Below are positions 1 to 11,380 of a stretch of 64,000 bases of DNA, one piece after another. The stretch is from the NCBI GenBank assembly GCA_016081115.2, contig CM071933.1, positions 57,860,660 to 57,924,659 on the forward strand, written 5' to 3'. How positions within the stretch are numbered: position 1 is the first letter of the stretch; every line of letters starts with the position of its first letter. A program made the position numbers and the translations under genes. This DNA is from Rehmannia glutinosa. Its lineage: Eukaryota > Streptophyta > Magnoliopsida > Lamiales > Orobanchaceae. Under the pieces are notes generated by a model, which saw only the letters and a list, made by a program, of their open reading frames with translations, did no database searches and was not told the origin of the DNA.

Positions 1-1282
1 AGCCAAGACATGCACAAAACTAGAGATAATGCTTTTAAAAACAATAATATTATTCCATTAAGAAAAGGAAACCAACCGAAAAACAAAGAGTAAAAAACCA
101 AACTGAATTTTTTTTTTATATATTTAAAACCAAGACAAAAAACTTTGACTAAAATATTCCATAGCTCACAAAATCGGACAACAAATTTAAGACTAGAAGG
201 ACTCCCCACAGAACAAGAAGAAGAGAAGAAAACCAACGAGACCCAGCGGCGGCTGCCAAAGCAAAAAAACAAGAAAAAGGACAAGAACCAAAACTAGGGT
301 TCTCTCTTCTAGAGAGAGAAAATAATGCACTGCCACAAAGAGAGACTATGACGTCATCTCATCATATTTACTAGAAGACATAATTACGAATACTATCCTT
401 GAAATTCAGCTTCAATTACAAATAAAATTAGAATATACTTCATTGACATTTGACTTTATTGTACAAGATGCTCCTATTGAGGTGAGAAATTTGTAAAATA
501 AATACAAACTTTAATGGATATTTATAATTTTAAAAGATATCTGAATTTTTCTGTGATTGAGTTAAATCTCCATGGTAATATTTGTTGTTATCATTTATCT
601 CTGTGTACTCTTCTCTTTCAGATAGGTGTATAATTTGTACTTTTTCGAGCATGAACTCGCACTCATTGTTGCCCTTGCAAGGCTTGCATATATATTTGAC
701 ACTGGTATGACCACAAGTCGTGAATTGTCGGTTCACGGCTCAAGAAATAATTGACCCTTAACCGGCCATATGTAGTGACGATTAGGGTTAGTCTCGATAA
801 TTGGCCCTTTCGGGCCGGTTTTAACCCTTGTTTTTTAGTAAGTCTCATATGACACAGTCTTAGATTTAAATTTATTAGACGGATCCAACCAATTTTATAA
901 ATCAAAACAATTCAGATCCAAATTTAAATGGGTGAGTTAATATAGGTCATTTTAGGACTTGTCTCACGAAATTGCATTTGCTAGACTCGTCTCATATGAG
1001 TTTTTTTTTAAATAAAATTTATTTTAAATTTTGAAAATGTTTAATATGTTATTTCCAAATTCTAAATCCGAAAATCAATAAGTAAGTCAAGTTGAAAAAA
1101 AATATAAAATGATTCTAAGTTTAAATTATTATTAATAAAATGTTACAATAATGAAAATAAAATTATTTTAAAAAAGAGTTTGAACATGCCTACATATTCT
1201 CTTAGGGTGGTGAGAATCAAAGTCAATCTCTCTCTTAATTTTCTTCTTGGTCAGCATAGCAACTATCCTTAAACATGGTCTA
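1..1282. other. AT-rich intergenic DNA, no gene recognised
   Basis: No convincing coding frame; the short open frames here have no family motif. Around 185-345, the minus strand reads like the GC-richer 5' leader of a plant transcript or LINE, with an AACCCTAG word followed by a GCAGCCGCCGCTGGG stretch. It leads into nothing recognisable. The rest is low-complexity A/T sequence. Confidence 0.5.
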
Positions 1283-1421
1283 TTTCATCCCGCTTAAGTG
1301 GGTAGTTATCCACTTGGGGTCATGACCCATCATCACATATACATACACACACATGTGGGTGTGTGTTTGATCCAAAAGCCATACACCCAAATGGGTAGTT
1401 ACCCACTTGAGCGGCATGAAA
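1283..1421. repeat. Small foldback (MITE-like) repeat
   Basis: The left arm (about 1283-1319, TTTCATCCCGCTTAAGTGGG...) is repeated as an imperfect inverted copy at about 1384-1421 (reverse complement TTTCATGCCGCTCAAGTGGG...). The arms are about 37 bases and enclose a TG/CA-rich loop of about 65 bases. No clear target duplication was seen, so the family is open. Confidence 0.6.
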
Positions 1422-1661
1422 TTTCCCCTTTAAACACATAGATCTGACGTTTGTGATGGGGTGGGGGTGGATGTCTAGATGGTGGCCAGGTGTATCAGTC
1501 TGAACTTCATTGAAAACTATAAAGATGGAGAAAGAGTTTGCACGTCATGAAAGGTTCTCATCTTTCTCATACTTAAACTCTTATTTTAAGATAACATAAT
1601 TTCTAATAAAAACTTAAAATTTATACTTAAAACTTTTATTCGAACGATAATTTTGAAAATA

Positions 1662-1951
1662 ACTATATCAATTTGGTATATTTATCTTTATATTATTTAA
1701 AAATATTAAATTTTGTATTTAATATGGTTATTTAGATCTTGAATTTTGCTAGGTATGTTGATTTAATTGAGATTGGATTATATATATTACATATTACATA
1801 ATAATAAAAAGCTAGTTAATTTATATTAGGTCGGTCGAATTGGTGGTTGTCAATTTGGTATATTTATTTTATATTATTTAAAAAGATTAAACTTTGTATT
1901 TAATATTGTTATTTAGATCTTGAATTTTGCTAGGTATGTTGATTTAATTGT
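1662..1951. repeat. Direct repeat pair of about 105 bp
   Basis: A block at about 1662-1771 recurs at about 1844-1951 with few changes. Both contain CAATTTGGTATATTTAT and end in TTTAGATCTTGAATTTTGC and GCTAGGTATGTTGATTTAAT. The two starts are about 182 bases apart. This looks like a local duplication or the ends of a deleted repeat. No coding content. Confidence 0.7.
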
Positions 1952-2435
1952 ATGATATCCCATATTTTTAAAGATATTTATTATTATCATCTATATAAAA
2001 ATTATCTTAATCGTTTTATTTATCAGATATTAATATTTATAATTCAGTCATTATCCTTTTACAGTCCAAATTTTTTAAACCAAACTAGAGATAGACTTCA
2101 ACTCCTAATAGATGAGTAAATATCTGATTTTCATCTTTATCATTAATCAGTCCCAATTATATCAAACACCAAAAATTAGCCCATTAAATAAGCAATCTTC
2201 TCATCCTACGGATTTTTCATCTAGTTTTAACAAAAATTACACCCTTTAATTATGCTATTCACGTCTGCCATAGCTGAAACCCAAATCAGAAAATTTTAAT
2301 CCTTCCGTCGGCATCACCCTAGCCGCCACCAACATCCGCCAGAAAAATTTCACTTCAGCCCAAAAACATCAAACATTCATATCAACACCCCAATCCCAGT
2401 CATAACACCCAACCCTAAATTTTAGCCATCAATAC

Positions 2436-2440
<5 letters not shown>

Positions 2441-2481
<41 letters not shown>
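2441..2481. repeat. (GA)n microsatellite
   Basis: Uninterrupted GA dinucleotides for about 41 bases. The following 2482-3110 has a short GC-richer patch (about 2505-2580) resembling a plant 5' leader, then AT-rich DNA with no supported gene. Confidence 0.95.
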
Positions 2482-2484
<3 letters not shown>

Positions 2485-3110
2485 TAAAGAAAGAAGAAGG
2501 AGAGGGCGACTGTCAGCCGTGATGCGTCGCCACTGCCGTAGTTTCACCGCCGATTTCCGCCAGAGGTGTTGTTGAGCGTGGGTTCTTGTGAGAAGTGAGA
2601 GATGAAAGGGGAAAAAATATAAAAGATGAAGGGAGAGGTGACGAGGTGGTGGCGAGAGGTGAAGAAGAAGAAGATGGGAGTTGGAATGAATTGGGGTTTT
2701 CAGATTTTACATTGGAAATTAAACCCTTATTTTCTAGAAATTATAAATTTACCCCGCAGATTTTCATAACTCTTCAAGTCAGCCATTGAATCATTATTTG
2801 AGAGAGTTGACCAGCCATTTGATCCAATATTCAAGCCAAATCGACATCTCTTATTTAATTCCAGTTTTCAAATTTCTTTTTATACTTATTCTAATTTATT
2901 ATATTATTTATTTATTTTATATTTTATAATTTATCGTAGGAAACGGGAAAACGAGGAATATGATTTACTACATCTTCTTACATTCTCTGCACAAGATATC
3001 TGCAATTATTTTAAGGTGGGGATATTTTTATTCACTTATTGTTTGTCATTATTAAATGCTTCGTATATGTGTATTCGTTTATGTGCAATGTGAAAAGAAA
3101 TCATGTTAGC

Positions 3111-3298
3111 TAGGGGCGTAAGAAGGTCCGGGATCAAAAGTATCCTCGGGGTGAACCCGCAAAGTTATATTAGTCTGGGGCTGTAAGAAGGTCCAGGATC
3201 AAAAGTATCTTCGGGATGAACCCGCAGTACTTAGTCAGGGGCTATAAGAAGGTCCGGATCAGACGTCCTCGGAGTGTACCCACAGTACTATAGAGTAA
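3111..3298. repeat. Three-copy tandem repeat, unit about 61-64 bp
   Basis: Units begin at about 3111, 3175 and 3236. Each opens with a variant of AGGGGCTRTAAGAAGGTCC, continues GGATCAAAAGTATCYTCGGG and ends near GAACCCGCAGTACT. The third unit is the most diverged. The array abuts the tRNA-like segment that follows. Confidence 0.85.
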
Positions 3299-3385
3299 CT
3301 GGCCATTGGTCTTAGCGGTATCGCCTCCCTCCTTAATAAGGGATATCAAGGGTTCAACCCCACTGTGTGCGCGTTTGGGGAAAGG
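3299..3385 (+). mobile_element. tRNA-derived SINE-like fragment
   Basis: The sequence holds an A-box-like TGGTCTTAGCGGT and, about 45 bases on, a B-box GGTTCAACCCC that fits the Pol III consensus GGTTCRANNCC. It does not fold as an intact tRNA, and no acceptor-stem pairing was found. A SINE head joined to the preceding tandem repeat is the best reading; a degenerate tRNA pseudogene is the alternative. Confidence 0.5.
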
Positions 3386-3556
3386 AGTCAAAGAAGAAAG
3401 CATGAAAACCTCATTAATACTAATACCCTAAGTACTAATGGTTTGATATGAGACACATTGTAAAATTTAAACCTTCGATTTCCCCTTAACCTGAAAGAAC
3501 TAATTTGGATGCAAAAACACGCTAATGATATATTGAGATATACACACACACACAAT

Positions 3557-4027
3557 GACGAAGCCAGAAAATTCGGGTAGTGAGCCCAACTAATATTACT
3601 ATTAAAAATAAAATACAATATATTAAGTCAATGTATTAATTCAATTACATCTTAATATTCAAAAAACAAATAACATAATAGAAGTACATCAATATATCAT
3701 AATATTTTGAAATCGTTGCATTATAACTTCATTGCTAATATTTCTAAAAGAAAATATTGGGAGAAAATGTACAAGAGCTTAAATAAAATATACAAAATTT
3801 ACGGTCAAGCAAAAGATAATGTACAAAATTTTCAAAAAGGGAAAAAATTTACCAAGACTCAAAGATTTTTAAGATTAACAAATGAGAAGGAGAAAAGAAA
3901 AATGAATGGATTGAAATTTGTTCCATTTTTATATTTTTTTAATATTATAAATTCAAATTACCAAAATACTCCTATTTTCTTTTTCCAAATTTTGAGGGGG
4001 CCCCCAATGACCCCCTCTAGCTTCGTC
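3557..4027. mobile_element. Candidate non-autonomous inverted-repeat element
   Basis: The left end reads GACGAAGCCAGA. The right end, reverse-complemented, reads GACGAAGCTAGA, followed by a G/C-run (GGGGGCCCCC). The interior is A/T-rich with no conserved protein. The flanks are CA and CT microsatellites, so a target duplication cannot be read. Family unassigned. Confidence 0.4.
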
Positions 4028-4029
4028 TA

Positions 4030-4087
<58 letters not shown>
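4028..4087. repeat. (CT)n(AT)n compound microsatellite
   Basis: A CT run of about 20 bases passes directly into an AT run of about 37 bases. Confidence 0.95.
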
Positions 4088-4089
<2 letters not shown>

Positions 4090-4144
4090 TATAGAATAAC
4101 CCACAACTACTATTCTTCGGATGCGTATTGGGTAAACCCTCAGT

Positions 4145-4690
4145 TAGGGATAACAATGGGGCGAGTTTGGGGTGGTCTGGCTAAATTTGGGACCCGTCCT
4201 GCCAATAAAAAAGGAGACCAGGGACTCGCCATGGACCCATGGCCCTGCGGGTCCGACTTGTCGGGCCCACCACTTAAGGTTGCTGCAAAAATTGGCATAT
4301 CACCATGCTATACATCACAAATTCATGTAAATTATAAATTGCCTCCTAGTGGCCTCGTCGATACATATAAGTGTTGTAAGCATTTAAATTCCAACATTAG
4401 GCAAAAAAGACGACCAGAGTGCATCTGCCATATCTAACAGAAGCAAAACTTGATTCAAAGCAAAAGGGAAAGTGAAGTTCACTCAAAAGTATAATAAGAT
4501 CTTATTACAGATAAGTGTTTTTAGCTAACTTGAAATGCAAAAGTGCAGCAACACTATTATGGACTAATTATACAAAACAGTGGGCCCAAGGCGTGTTTAG
4601 CCAGACCCATAACTCACCCCGGACCTAGCTGGATCCAAAACCTCTTTTACCCACTTGGACGGGTCCAAACCCGCCCCGCTTGCTGTGAGA
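4145..4690. mobile_element. hAT-like miniature relic (TAGGGATRRCAAT end)
   Basis: The left end, TAGGGATAACAATGGGGCG, matches the end type of the intact miniature at 60711-61406. Inside are strings of GGGCCC, GGGTCC and CCCGCCCC words typical of these elements. The right end (CCCGCCCCGCTTGCTG, about 4670-4685) has lost the expected CCATCCCTA terminus, and no 8-bp duplication is visible, so this is a decayed copy. Confidence 0.45.
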
Positions 4691-4961
4691 TTTATTTTCT
4701 CTTAAAACTAATAAATAAATATATTTTTTATTTTTTTATTGGGGGCAAAAATATAAAATTTAATAATTTTGTATGAAAGAAATTATAGTAATTATGAAGA
4801 ATTTTGAAGTTGGAGAGGGGGCCGTCTGCCACCTTGGCTCCGTCTCTTCCCAAAGCATACATTCTCTTAAAAAATACTTAGTTATTATTTTGTGTTTTTG
4901 TCATTCTTGATTTATAGTATATTATTATGTTAGAGATTATAAAGTATGTAGGAGAAATATT

Positions 4962-5172
4962 TAGGGATGACAAAATTCCAGTGGGAAAATTTCTATGGGA
5001 AATCATCTCCATTAGTACCCGAATAAAATGGAACGATGAATCTCTGGTTAACTCAGGAATGAGAGCAGAAATAGGGATTTTCTGCTTCTCTAGAACTGAG
5101 GATGGGACGGGGATGATATTTATATCCCTTGTCCCATCCCGTCCCCTTCAATGTCCTCAATTAGATACAACG
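4962..5172. mobile_element. Second hAT-like miniature relic
   Basis: It starts TAGGGATGACAAAATTCC. It ends in a run of CCCATCCCGTCCCC words and a degraded terminus (about 5150-5160). Internal words run GGGACGGGGATGA on one side and their complement on the other, as in related miniatures. No intact target duplication. Confidence 0.4.
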
Positions 5173-5189
5173 GGGATTCCTGATCCCTT

Positions 5190-5735
5190 AAAATTAAGGA
5201 ATGAATTTGAGAATTATAAAATAATGACAATTAATATAATGTCATATTGTTATTAACATATATGATAACTTGAAAATATATAAAAATATTAATTTTTTTA
5301 ATACTCAACTTAAAATTGGATCATTTCAAAATATAATTATCATAGATTTGAGACAATAAAATATATAATTTAGATAAATAGGTAATGCCTAAAGGCAGTC
5401 CAACATGAATACTTGATAAGCAATACCCTCTTTTGTAAAAAGAAAAAAATATAAATAAACAATATTTTTAGATTTTATCAAAAAAAAAAAAGTAATTAGA
5501 AAAAAACGATACGAGTGTTGTTTTCATAATATTTTTTTTAAATAAAAGTTAGGAAATAGGATTCCAGGAAAAAATCTATTTTTGGCATTATTTTTTTAAA
5601 TCATTTTTTAATTTACAGTAATTTAATAAATTAGCCTGAATCCTACCACAATAAGTTTCATCCAATTATATATTAATACTATTTTAATAATATCATTAAT
5701 TAAGTGGGTCCCGCCACTTATATTATTACATGTCT
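5190..5735. other. AT-rich intergenic DNA, nothing recognised
   Basis: Poly-A and poly-T rich sequence with short A-runs at about 5480-5491. No coding frame with family motifs, no clear repeat boundary. Confidence 0.5.
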
Positions 5736-5740
5736 CTCTC

Positions 5741-5806
<66 letters not shown>

Positions 5807-5809
5807 ACT
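5736..5809. repeat. (CT)n(CA)n compound microsatellite
   Basis: CT dinucleotides to about 5782, then CA dinucleotides to about 5809. Short open frames across it are repeat translations (SLSLSL..HTHTHT), not genes. Confidence 0.95.
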
Positions 5810-5816
5810 AAGAGAA

Positions 5817-6237
5817 AAAACAAAATTGACATATGTCATCACTTCATTAATCTTGGACATTTGTCAACTTCGCATCCTTTTAATTCCACATGGCGGTATA
5901 ACATTTATCTATGTGGCAACCTATGTACAAATATACAAAATTACAAATTTATAGGATAACAAATAATTCAAAAATCAATGATTTTATCTACACAATCTTT
6001 TAAATTTGTTATCTTTAAAATTTACTTTATATACTAAAACAAAAAAAAAAACAAAATTGACACTTATCATCACCTCATTAATCTTGGACATTTGTCAACT
6101 TCTCATCCTCCCAATTCTACATGGCGGCTTCACATTTATCTATGTGGCAAATCCATGTACATATTTAAAGATAACAAATAATCCAAAAATCAAAGATTCT
6201 ATTGACACTCTCTATTAAATTTGTTATCTTTTAAATT
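5817..6237. repeat. Tandem duplication of about 200 bp
   Basis: Copy 1 (about 5817-6020) and copy 2 (about 6045-6237) share CATTAATCTTGGACATTTG, the ATGGCGGYWTMACATTTATC segment and a common ending AAATTTGTTATCTTT. The copies have drifted by scattered substitutions and small indels. No gene assigned. Confidence 0.8.
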
Positions 6238-7291
6238 ATTATATACAAAAACAATCATGAATTTATATTATATTAACACCACGACAATTTGGTTATTTCT
6301 TTGGACAAATCTCGTATAACATATAAGTATTGTTCTATATATATATTATATATATATTAGGGATGTGATCTTGAATTGATCAAATCCGCCCCATTAAAAT
6401 CATAAATCCACGGCTAGAATCAACTATATAACTTTTCCTCACCACGACATTCGAAACAAAAATGGTAACCGAATACCATAGGGATTGACATCAATCTCCC
6501 TTCGATGGAAATCCACCCAAAATTATACAATATACATTTCTACCATCATCGGAAAACATCGAAACAATATATTTTACGGGACGGAAAAAGGTTGTCACAA
6601 ATATATTTCGTTAATTGACGAGGTTGTCATCAATTAGAGCAAAGGGATTGTACAATGGCGTAAGATCTTCCCTCCAACGCGATTGGTGAATGTTTCAAGG
6701 TAATATCTTACGATATACTTGCAAATTTTTTAGGAGGAATCTTTGAAAAACATCAACGCAAAATCGAACCAATTGTATGTTTTTGTTCGTAATTTGTATG
6801 TTTAGTATACAACAGATGTATATTTAGTGTACAAACATTGTATACATATTTTATATTTTTTCAAATTTTGAAATTTTCTGTGCATTGTATATTTCTTGTT
6901 AGTTTGTATATGTAGTGAACAATGTTAGTATATTTAGTATATAAATCTTGTATTTGAATATTTATTTCTTAAATATTTACAACTAGTCTGGAGATTGCAT
7001 ATATGTTGTCAACTGTTTTACGTGTATATTTAACATATTTAACTTGTATAGATAGTCATGAGTGTTGTATAATTATAATATAAACTCGTATGATTGTTAT
7101 ATTAGTTCCCCTAATTCCATTTAGTTGGATTGGATATAAATTCCTCTCAAAAAAATAAAATTTGTATGGTGGTTTATATGAACGTAGTTACTAATAATAA
7201 TAATATGTATGTATATGGTTGCATATTGTATAAATAATACATCCATTTTGTTTTTATAATGCTCTGTCTTGTTTAATGTAAAACATCACAG

Positions 7292-7500
7292 GACCAACCA
7301 ACGATTTCAATGGATGTCAACGGCTCGAAATCTCACCAGACTCAACTAAATATTGGATACCAGAGGTAGAACAAGAAAAGAATCCACGAGTGGGCATGCA
7401 TTTCGCTACATTGGAAACCGGTATAAAATTTTACAAAGAGTATGGAGCAATTAGCGGGTTTGACATCAGAAGGAGCACGACAAAGAAGTTCAAGAACGAA
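7292..7500 (+). pseudogene. FAR1/FHY3-type DNA-binding-domain exon fragment
   Basis: A 209-base exon with an acceptor (CATCACAG before 7292) and a donor (GTAATA from 7501). It reads two bases plus 69 codons without a stop. It encodes the start of a FAR1 domain: NPRVGMHFATLE, then FYKEYG, then GFDIRRS, fitting the family pattern P-x-VGM-x-F...FY-x2-YA...GF-x-R. The zinc-coordinating C/H residues of the domain lie further on and are not in this exon. FAR1 domains occur in phytochrome-A signalling regulators and in MULE transposases. Its position inside a transposon favours the latter. No companion exon with the MULE catalytic region was found, so it is a fragment. Confidence 0.75.
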
Positions 7501-8224
7501 GTAATATATCATGTTTACTTAGTTAATGTGATTTGTATAATTAATTGTTCCAGAATGGACAAGGAATGATGTTTTACTGTATATTTAATACATTGGGATA
7601 TATAATTTTTCCTTTTAGTGCTGTATACTTATTTTAGTTAAATTGTTCATATAATTGAGTGTCATTGCATGCCAAATGGATTTTATCATAATGTGAATAT
7701 TGTGTATTGTTAAAAAATGAAACAACTTGTATTTTTACAAAGCGGTAGTGTTTATTTAGTTGATGGGATCTCGTATACATATTGGATTGAAATTGTACAC
7801 TTAGTTATGTGTTCCTGTATATTTAATACAATGCGATCATATAATTTATTAACTTACAATTTGTATACTTAATTTTGTCATAGCATTATGTAACCTGTTA
7901 ATTTATCTTTAAGAATATTTTTGCTTCTCATAAATGTATTGCATGTAAAATTACATTGAACTAAATATACAATAAAACATCACTAAGCATACAAAATTGT
8001 TTAACTATATATACGATTACACTGAACTAACTATATTATAAACATTACTGAGTATGCAAAAATATTAAACTAAATTTATAATTACACTGAACTAAAAATA
8101 CAAAACCACTAAACCACCTATATAACTAAGGATACAATTCCACTTAACCAAGAATACAATTCCACGTTACTAAGTAAACAAATACACTAAACTACTTATA
8201 CAACAAATAATACAATTCAATTTA

Positions 8225-8323
8225 TCCAATTAAACAAATCCAGCGCCTCTTTGAAGGCTGCTCGTCTCCCGAACTCTCCTCTTCGCGACTACCAACCTCT
8301 CTTTCCTGTTCTTCGCTTGACAT
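8225..8323 (-). other. Short acidic open frame inside the MULE
   Basis: An ATG at 8323 opens a frame of about 33 codons beginning MSSEEQEREVGSREEES and running into KRRW before the array resumes. The composition (E/S-rich then basic) and the sharp local rise in GC over the flanking arrays suggest a former first exon of an element gene. No family recognised, and it may be chance. Confidence 0.25.
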
Positions 8324-9525
8324 TTTATTAACCACAACTCCTACATAAGAAAAACACACAATTCAGATATCAAAACTTTATACAACGTTATGTTTATATT
8401 CCACTTAATGTTGTATATTTATCATAACATATTTGTATACTTAGTATACAACATCTGCATACTTAGTATACAGATGAAATAGAAAAAGATGGGTGTCAGA
8501 AAAGAATAGAAGATGGATTTCAAGTATCAACTCCTTGTTTTTTATATATAAACACACCAAGTTCATTTTTTTAGTACAAACTGCAAATTTCTACAGGAGC
8601 ATGATTGTAAAAAGAAGAAATAGAAGATGGGTTTCAAGTATCAACTCCTTGTTTACATTCCACTTAATGTTGTATATTTATCATAACATATTTGTATACT
8701 TAGTATACATCATCTGTTACTTAGTATACAGAAAAAAAATACGAACTCCTTCAAAATCGAACTCTTTCAACCCCAAAAGAAATTACCCTCATTTGCTACG
8801 AAGTAAAACCCACTGATCAAATACGAACTAATCAGAGCAAATGCGTAAAAAGTCGTCAATATCTAGCAAAAAGAAGAAAAAAAATGCAGAAGAAAAAGAA
8901 AAAAAATACCTTCAAGGCACAAAAATCGGACGACAGTTCCCCACCCTACTTCCTTCTCCACAAAATCGAACTCCTTCAACCACCAAAATTACTTGAACGC
9001 GGCGAGAACAAACAAAAATTATGGTGTGATTTTGGCCAATAACTGAGAAAGTCGAATAGACGGGATTTTGGGCAAACTTGAGAACTCCTACAATACCTGG
9101 GTACCTTCGAATAGACGAGAACCGACTGAATTTTTTTTTGCACAAACTCTTGTTTCAATGGAGAAAACGGGAAAAATTTGGGGACTGTGAAAAGAGACCG
9201 TTTCAAGGGAGAAGATGGTTTCTTTGATACCGTTTCTGAAAAGAGACCAAAAAGGAGAAGGATTTTGAAAATACACGACTTGAATGAAAATGGATTTTTG
9301 GCTCCTAAAAATCGGGTAGGTGATAAAAGGAAAGATTATATTTTCCTAAAAACCAGTAATTAATGGTTGTCTTCTTAAAACTGACTATATGTGAAAATAC
9401 AATACTACCCTTATATTCCAAAAATAGCAAAAATTAATCTGCACCATTAAAAGATTTAAATCAAGGGTTTATAAGTGGTCTCATGGACTAACCTAAAGGG
9501 GTTGGTCTCATTTGAACCAATCCCT

Positions 9526-9733
9526 ATATATATATATATATATATTATCTTATCACATTTTTTAATAAAAAGATACAAAAAATTAATAAACTAAACATAT
9601 TACTAGAATTTTTACTCTATAAATTCTTCATCAATTTTTTAGGGTTGTAAGTGAAGTAATACCGGTTTTTCAAATTAGCTGACACTATATTTTTTTTTTT
9701 ATAGTGCAAATAGCTGACACTGTTTGAGTGAGA
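9526..9733. other. AT-rich spacer after the MULE
   Basis: A TA microsatellite at 9526-9545, then A/T-rich sequence with a small palindrome around 9678-9720 (GCTGACACTATA repeated around a T-run). No gene. Confidence 0.5.
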
Positions 9734-10706
9734 GGGTGTTTGGTTGAACTTATAAGCTATTCAAAATATCTTATAAGATGTCTGAGAACTTATAAGCTCT
9801 CAAAATTTGTTTGGTAAATTTATTTTAAAATAGCTTATAAAATCCAAAAAAAAAAAAAAATTAACATCTTATAAGCTCCTTAAAAAAAAGGACCCTCACT
9901 CCAACCTTTTTTTACAGATCTTATAAGCTCCTTATTTTTAATATCAAAAGGACAAATACATCTTCAACAATTTTATTATATTTCAAATATACCCTTCCCT
10001 ACCCTACGTTTAATTCCCAAACTACAACCAATTATGCTGAAAGAAGTCATCGTCATCTTCACAACTCCTTGGCTTTCCAGACCGTTTATTCATCCTTTTT
10101 TAGGGTTATTCATCTGCTCTAAAGTAATTGGATAAGTTCTATGTTTCTCTTGTTCAATTTGTTTGAAACTAAATCAAAAATTTTTGTGTTTAATTGATTT
10201 TTCTGTTCGAAAAAATTTAGGTTTTTGGTGATATTGAGATTTTGGTTATCAGATTTCTTGTGATTATATGATGATCATCTGCCATTGCTGGGGATTGAAC
10301 AATTAATAAGAAAAAGAGATGGATTGAATTGTGCTCTAGAAACTGAATTGTTGGAACTTGGAGACAAATTCAAACAGCGGAGGATCTGGAATTATTCCTA
10401 AACTAGATTAATGTATTGTCTGTAACTAATTAGGTGTGGCAAATGGTAATTTATTCTATAAATTTTTATTAGGAAAACACTTCAAACATTTTGCCTGGAT
10501 AAAAGAATGCCAAATCTTTTTAACATTTTATTTTAAAAAATTATAAGAAACTTTAATGTGAAGCTAAACTATTCATATTATTTTAGAGGGTTTTTTTAAA
10601 ACAAATTAAATACAAATAAAAGAATAATTATTTATATGATTTAGATGGTGCTATGTCCTTTTTGGTCATTATGACAATAAAAAGAGCTTATAATACTAAA
10701 CACCTT
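9734..10706. mobile_element. Candidate hAT-type miniature
   Basis: The left end GGGTGTTTGGTTGAACTTAT is matched by an inverted AAGGTGTTTAGTATTATAAG at the right end (about 10687-10706). Sub-terminal CTTATAAGCT words repeat in both orientations. No target duplication could be identified, so the borders are approximate. Confidence 0.4.
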
Positions 10707-10839
10707 AACAACTTATAAGATCTCAAATGAGCTTTTTTAAAAGAAAAGGTTCAGGGACGTTATTTGAAAAATCATAAGTTCCTTGATTTCATTGTTAATC
10801 AAATCTAATATCTTACAAATTACCGATAGGATTTTTTTA

Positions 10840-11370
10840 GTGGTAATTGTACAAAATAGCCATTTAGAAAATGTAAGATTAAAAATAGCCATGTTTTGTA
10901 CACACATATTTTTTAGTCATTTTGGGGTGTAAAATGACATCCATACCCTTCTAGCATGTTTGTTTGATATTTTGGATATTTCTCTCTCTTTCACTTATCT
11001 CTATGTATCTTCTTACTCTTTTTTTTTTCAAACTTCTTTTAAGAAATCGAACCTGTATTTTTCATTTTTAAATATGCAATATGGGTGTTGAATTATAGAT
11101 ATCGAAAAGAAGATTAATTTTATATATTAAACATGCAAAACAGATTTAAAACGAAAAAGTTATGTGAATTCAAAGTTTTTTGAAAAAACAAAATAACTGG
11201 GTATGCTGTAACTCGAACTCGAGTCACGGGGATGTGTGTTTTTGTGCAGTTAAATTGGCTCAAGGGCAAATTGAATTTTTCACACCCCAAAATGGCTAAA
11301 AAAGATGTGTTTGAAAAAGATGGCTAAAAAACATCTTGGTTTGTTAGGAATGGCTAAAAAAAAACCGACT
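10840..11370. mobile_element. Mutator-like foldback miniature with 10-bp target duplication
   Basis: Imperfect inverted arms of about 100 bases (about 10841-10945 and 11268-11370) share AATAGCCAT words and a TTTTGGGGTGT core. Directly outside lie identical decamers GATTTTTTTA (10830-10839 and 11371-11380). Arms of this length with a 9-10 base duplication fit Mutator-like elements. The interior has no coding frame. Confidence 0.65.
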
Positions 11371-11380
11371 GATTTTTTTA

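Larger units (their letters stand above)
6359..9525. mobile_element. Mutator-like (MULE) element with FAR1 exon and GTATAC arrays
   Basis: Both edges lie in TA microsatellites. The right terminus (about 9440-9525, ending AACCAATCCCT) matches the termini at 46747 and 50425, and the adjoining 9280-9340 segment (CCTAAAAATCGGGTA) also matches those miniatures. The left edge (AGGGATGTGATCTTG) corresponds to an inner position of them (about 49587), so this copy is probably truncated on the left. The interior carries one FAR1-type exon (7292-7500) and long degenerate arrays of the palindromic word GTATAC with ACTTAGT spacers (about 6780-8740). No transposase catalytic core was found. Assignment to Mutator-like elements rests on the long imperfect inverted ends of the family, insertion in TA-rich sites and the FAR1 domain, which is known in one MULE transposase lineage. 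Confidence 0.6.

Noticed and set aside
2595..2789. A K/E-rich 64-codon frame after the GA microsatellite
   Set aside because: Purine-rich composition explains the residues; no domain and no splice structure around it.
3299..3385. A functional tRNA gene
   Set aside because: Only the A- and B-box-like motifs are recognisable; no acceptor stem or anticodon arm can be folded.
5730..5954. Open frames with SLSLSL and HTHTHT
   Set aside because: Direct translation of CT and CA microsatellites; no conserved sequence outside them.
9088..9276. Several overlapping minus-strand frames at 8912-9276
   Set aside because: Compositional frames inside the right arm of the MULE-like element; no motif, and the family miniatures keep no such frame.
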